From contig JAJZHU010000094.1 in NCBI GenBank assembly GCA_021798375.1, positions 1-8,323 on the forward strand: a stretch of 8,323 nt of DNA. The letters are read 5' to 3'. The DNA comes from Pseudomonadota bacterium (GTDB taxonomy: Bacteria; Pseudomonadota; Alphaproteobacteria; Acetobacterales; Acetobacteraceae). The translations under genes and the position numbers were made by a program. Shown one piece after another: positions 6,377-8,323 of the stretch (position 1 is the stretch's first letter; each line of letters opens with the position of its first letter). The notes under the pieces were generated by a model that saw only the letters and a list, made by a program, of their open reading frames with translations, made no database searches and was not told where the DNA came from.

Positions 6377-7368
6377 TGGTGGCGAGCCCAAGGCAAGTCG
6401 GGCCGTTTTCGGTTGCACCCATCGGTCTGGGCTGCATGAATTTGTCGCACGCGTACGGCGTTCCACCCTCGGTAGAACAGGGGGCAACGCTTTTGCGCCG
6501 GGCGCGCGAGGTGGGATATAATTTCATCGACACCGCCGTGGCCTATGGCTTTGGCAAGAACGAAACGCTGATCGGCGACACCCTCGTTGGCCAGCGGCAT
6601 GAATTCGTGCTGGCCAGCAAGGCCGGCCTGTTCAGGGATGCCGAAGGCAAGCGCGAGATCAACGGCCATCCCGATGTGTTGCGGGCCTCCTGCGAGGCCA
6701 GTCTGCAACGTCTGCGCACCGATGTGATCGATCTTTATTACCTGCACCGCTGGGACAAACGCTATCCGGTGGAAGATCAGATCGGCGCCCTGGCCGAGAT
6801 GAAACAGGCCGGAAAAATCCGCGCCATCGGCATTTCCGAGGTCTCGGTGGCGACGCTGAAGAAGGCGCACGCCACCCATCCGATCACCGCCATCCAAAGC
6901 GAATATTCGCTGTGGACCCGCAACGCCGAGCAGGGAATGCTGGCCGCGACCAAAGAACTCGGCATCGCCTTCGTCGCTTTCAGCCCGCTGGCGCGCGGCT
7001 TTCTGCCCGGCACGATGCACAGCAACGAATTCGCCCCCGGCGACATCCGCCGCGCCATGCCACGCTTTATCGGCGAGGCGTTCCAGGCCAATCTGAAACT
7101 GCTCGACGCAATGACCGTCATCGCCCGCGAAGTGGGATGCAGCATGGCCGAGCTTTCAATCGCCTGGGTATTGGCGCGCGCCGCGCATATCGTGGCGCTG
7201 CCCGGCACTACCAATATCGCGCATCTGGAAGAAAACTGGCGCGGGCAGTTTGTGGATATCCCGCACGATGTGATGACGCGGCTGGATGCGATCTTTGTAG
7301 GACACGTCGCGGGCAATCGTTATCCGGCTTCGGTGCGGGCGGAGATTGATACGGAAGAAGAACAGTAA
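6376..7368 (+). CDS. aldo/keto reductase of unknown substrate, coupled to ligC
   Basis: This 330-residue protein is a (beta/alpha)8 NADPH-type aldo/keto reductase. The catalytic tetrad is visible as Asp52 and Tyr57 (FIDTAVAYGFGKNE), Lys82 (LASKAG) and His124 (YYLHRWD). GISEVS (152-157), QSEYSLWTR (174-182) and FSPLARGFL (202-210) are the usual nucleotide- and barrel-forming segments, as in YakC/AKR13-like bacterial members. The start at 6376 overlaps the ligC stop by one base (TAATG) with no strong ribosome binding site, so translation is probably coupled to ligC; a longer frame from 6316 would lie inside ligC. No aldehyde or ketone reduction is needed in the standard PDC route, so its role is open: it might reduce an aromatic aldehyde such as vanillin, or remove the reactive ring-cleavage semialdehyde. 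Its stop codon lies within the first copy of the palindromic repeat. Confidence 0.92.
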   Translation: MVASPRQVGPFSVAPIGLGCMNLSHAYGVPPSVEQGATLLRRAREVGYNFIDTAVAYGFGKNETLIGDTLVGQRHEFVLASKAGLFRDAEGKREINGHPDVLRASCEASLQRLRTDVIDLYYLHRWDKRYPVEDQIGALAEMKQAGKIRAIGISEVSVATLKKAHATHPITAIQSEYSLWTRNAEQGMLAATKELGIAFVAFSPLARGFLPGTMHSNEFAPGDIRRAMPRFIGEAFQANLKLLDAMTVIAREVGCSMAELSIAWVLARAAHIVALPGTTNIAHLEENWRGQFVDIPHDVMTRLDAIFVGHVAGNRYPASVRAEIDTEEEQ

Positions 7369-7396
7369 GAATCTTCTTTTTGTGAACAAAAAGAAG
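7365..7396. repeat. AT-rich palindromic repeat, copy 1
   Basis: CTTCTTTTTGT (7373-7383) and ACAAAAAGAAG (7386-7396) form an 11-bp palindrome around a central GA. The 19 bases from 7365 to 7383, including the stop codon of the reductase, recur exactly at 8161-8179 after ligK. The central GTGAAC here is GTTCAC in the other copy, its reverse complement, so the palindromes lie in opposite orientations. In RNA it could form an A/U-rich hairpin, but no T run follows (CAAAAAAAC instead), so it is a poor rightward terminator. Confidence 0.75.
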
Positions 7397-7441
7397 CAAA
7401 AAAACTTTGATAATTTAGACACGAACTCAGGAGATCGACAG

Positions 7442-8164
7442 ATGACTCTTCCCATCGCTATCAAACCCGGCGCGGTGGTGCGCAATATTCCGCGCACCGA
7501 ACTGGAGCGCATCGCGCCATTGGCGACTTACGGCGTGGCCACGGTACACGAGGCGGTGGGGCGTCGCGGGCTGATGGCGCCCTACATGCGGCCGATCTAT
7601 CCGGGGGCCTCGATCGTCGGCAACGCCGTTACCGTTTCGGTGGCGCCAGGCGACAACATGATGATCCATGTGGTCGTCGAATTGCTGCAAGAGGGCGATA
7701 TTCTGGTGGTCGCCCCAACGTCGCCCTGCACCGATGGATATTTCGGCGATCTGTTCGCCACCGCCCTTAAGGCGCGCGGCGTGCGCGGGTTGATCATCGA
7801 TGCCGGCGTGCGCGATGTGAAAACCCTCACCGAAATGGGCTTTCCTGTGTGGTCGAAGGCGGTACACGCCCAAGGCACGGTGAAAGAAGCCATCGGTTGC
7901 ATCAATGTGCCGGTGGTCGCCGCGGGCGCTTACGTGAATCCCGGCGATATCATCATCGCCGACGACGACGGTGTGATGGTACTGCCACGCGCCGATGTCG
8001 ATGCGGCGGTGAAAAACGCCAAGGCGCGGGCGGAGAAGGAAGAACGCAACCGTCAGGCGTTTGAAAAAGGCGCGATCGGCATGGATCTATACGGATTCCG
8101 CGAGAAATTCACCGCCAAGGGGATTTATTATGTCGATGAGCTTTCCGATTTGATCGGGAAGTAA
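7442..8164 (+). CDS. ligK: 4-carboxy-4-hydroxy-2-oxoadipate (CHA) aldolase
   Basis: This 240-residue protein is a class II pyruvate aldolase of the RraA-like fold that cleaves CHA to pyruvate and oxaloacetate, the last step of the pathway; family members also cleave 4-hydroxy-4-methyl-2-oxoglutarate and decarboxylate oxaloacetate. The signature D-X20-R-D is present as Asp103 in YFGDLF and Arg124-Asp125 in DAGVRD; in the Pseudomonas enzyme the equivalent residues handle the divalent metal and pyruvate. NPGDIIIADDDGVMVLP (166-182) is the conserved C-terminal core. The ATG at 7442 has AGGAGA (7429-7434) seven bases upstream. The same frame is open to an earlier start at 7346, but those extra residues would come from the repeat and the end of the preceding gene. 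It is separated from the reductase by 73 bases and from ligU by 76, both holding repeat copies, so it is looser in the operon than ligJ-ligI-ligC. Confidence 0.95.
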   Translation: MTLPIAIKPGAVVRNIPRTELERIAPLATYGVATVHEAVGRRGLMAPYMRPIYPGASIVGNAVTVSVAPGDNMMIHVVVELLQEGDILVVAPTSPCTDGYFGDLFATALKARGVRGLIIDAGVRDVKTLTEMGFPVWSKAVHAQGTVKEAIGCINVPVVAAGAYVNPGDIIIADDDGVMVLPRADVDAAVKNAKARAEKEERNRQAFEKGAIGMDLYGFREKFTAKGIYYVDELSDLIGK

Positions 8165-8193
8165 GAATCTTCTTTTTGTTCACAAAAAGAGGG
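8161..8193. repeat. AT-rich palindromic repeat, copy 2 (possible terminator)
   Basis: The 19 bases at 8161-8179, starting one base before the ligK stop codon, are identical to 7365-7383. The palindrome is CTTCTTTTTGT-TC-ACAAAAAGA (8169-8190); its centre GTTCAC is the reverse complement of copy 1. In RNA, G8191 can pair with U8170 and G8192 with C8169, giving an 11-pair stem. TTTTTGCTTTTATTTTTC (8194-8211) follows, so on the plus strand this copy could act as a weak or partial terminator between ligK and ligU. Confidence 0.7.
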
Positions 8194-8212
8194 TTTTTGC
8201 TTTTATTTTTCT

Positions 8213-8235
8213 TATCCTGCTTCAAAGATAGGATA
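8213..8235 (+). promoter_or_regulatory. hairpin covering the ligU ribosome binding site
   Basis: TATCCT (8213-8218) can pair with AGGATA (8230-8235) across an 11-base loop. AGGA (8230-8233) is the apparent ribosome binding site of ligU, seven bases before its ATG, so the stem could limit translation. Six pairs with a long loop are only marginally stable, and this may be chance. Confidence 0.25.
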
Positions 8236-8240
8236 CCCAC

Positions 8241-8323
8241 ATGTCCGGCGGCCTTCGTCCCATTCCCTGCACCCTGATGCGCGGCGGCACCTCCAAGGGG
8301 CCGTTCTTTCTGGCGTCCGATCT
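8241..8323 (+). CDS. ligU: 4-oxalomesaconate tautomerase (PrpF family), N-terminus only
   Basis: The first 27 residues are visible before the window ends. IPCTLMRGGTSKGPFFLASD is the diagnostic N-terminal block of the PrpF/GalD/LigU isomerases; the Lys of TSKG is the conserved residue linked to proton transfer in this family. LigU shifts the double bond of 4-oxalomesaconate from the form released by LigI to the one used by LigJ. AGGA (8230-8233) is seven bases before the ATG. The lig context favours LigU over the related methylaconitate isomerase PrpF or a generic family member, but the truncated reading cannot settle this. Confidence 0.85.
   Translation, partial: MSGGLRPIPCTLMRGGTSKGPFFLASD

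Noticed and set aside
7346..7441. 32-residue N-terminal extension of LigK
   Set aside because: It would start inside the reductase gene and translate the Lys-rich repeat; AGGAGA lies at the right distance from the ATG at 7442.
7365..8193. Insertion sequence or transposon ends around ligK
   Set aside because: There is no transposase, no long terminal inverted repeats and no evident target duplication; only the short palindromic repeats are present.

Overview
The window reads as a catabolic gene cluster from a GC-rich bacterium, most likely an alphaproteobacterium. That placement is an inference: the Lig proteins match, as I remember them, those of Sphingobium SYK-6 in key residues and often in residue numbering (LigJ, LigC and LigI most clearly), and codon use is GC-rich throughout. 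I cannot name the genus.

The core (about 1997-8323) encodes the protocatechuate 4,5-cleavage pathway, a route by which lignin-derived and other aromatic acids reach central metabolism. LigA and LigB open the protocatechuate ring with O2. LigC oxidises the resulting semialdehyde to 2-pyrone-4,6-dicarboxylate (PDC). LigI hydrolyses PDC to 4-oxalomesaconate, LigU tautomerises it, LigJ hydrates it to 4-carboxy-4-hydroxy-2-oxoadipate, and LigK splits that into pyruvate and oxaloacetate. All steps are represented; ligU is cut off by the right edge.

Layout: (1) 1-232 is an upstream region with a small palindrome and a possible start of a leftward gene at the very edge. (2) 233-1909 holds two rightward short-chain dehydrogenases of unknown substrate. 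(3) 1910-1996 is a convergent terminator. (4) 1997-3221 is the leftward ligA-ligB pair. (5) 3222-3471 is a divergent control region with an exact match to the FNR/FixK consensus, TTGAT-N4-ATCAA. (6) 3472-8323 is a rightward series ligJ-ligI-ligC-aldo/keto reductase-ligK-ligU. The first four genes are tightly packed; ligK is set off on both sides by copies of one AT-rich palindromic repeat lying in opposite orientations.

The lig genes themselves are a known pathway, not a new system. The less expected elements are the FNR-type box beside an oxygen-consuming ring-cleavage operon, the aldo/keto reductase translationally joined to ligC, the inverted repeats bracketing ligK, the separation of ligAB from ligJIC onto opposite strands, and the two unassigned dehydrogenases. 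I saw no tRNA, rRNA, CRISPR array, insertion sequence or phage gene.
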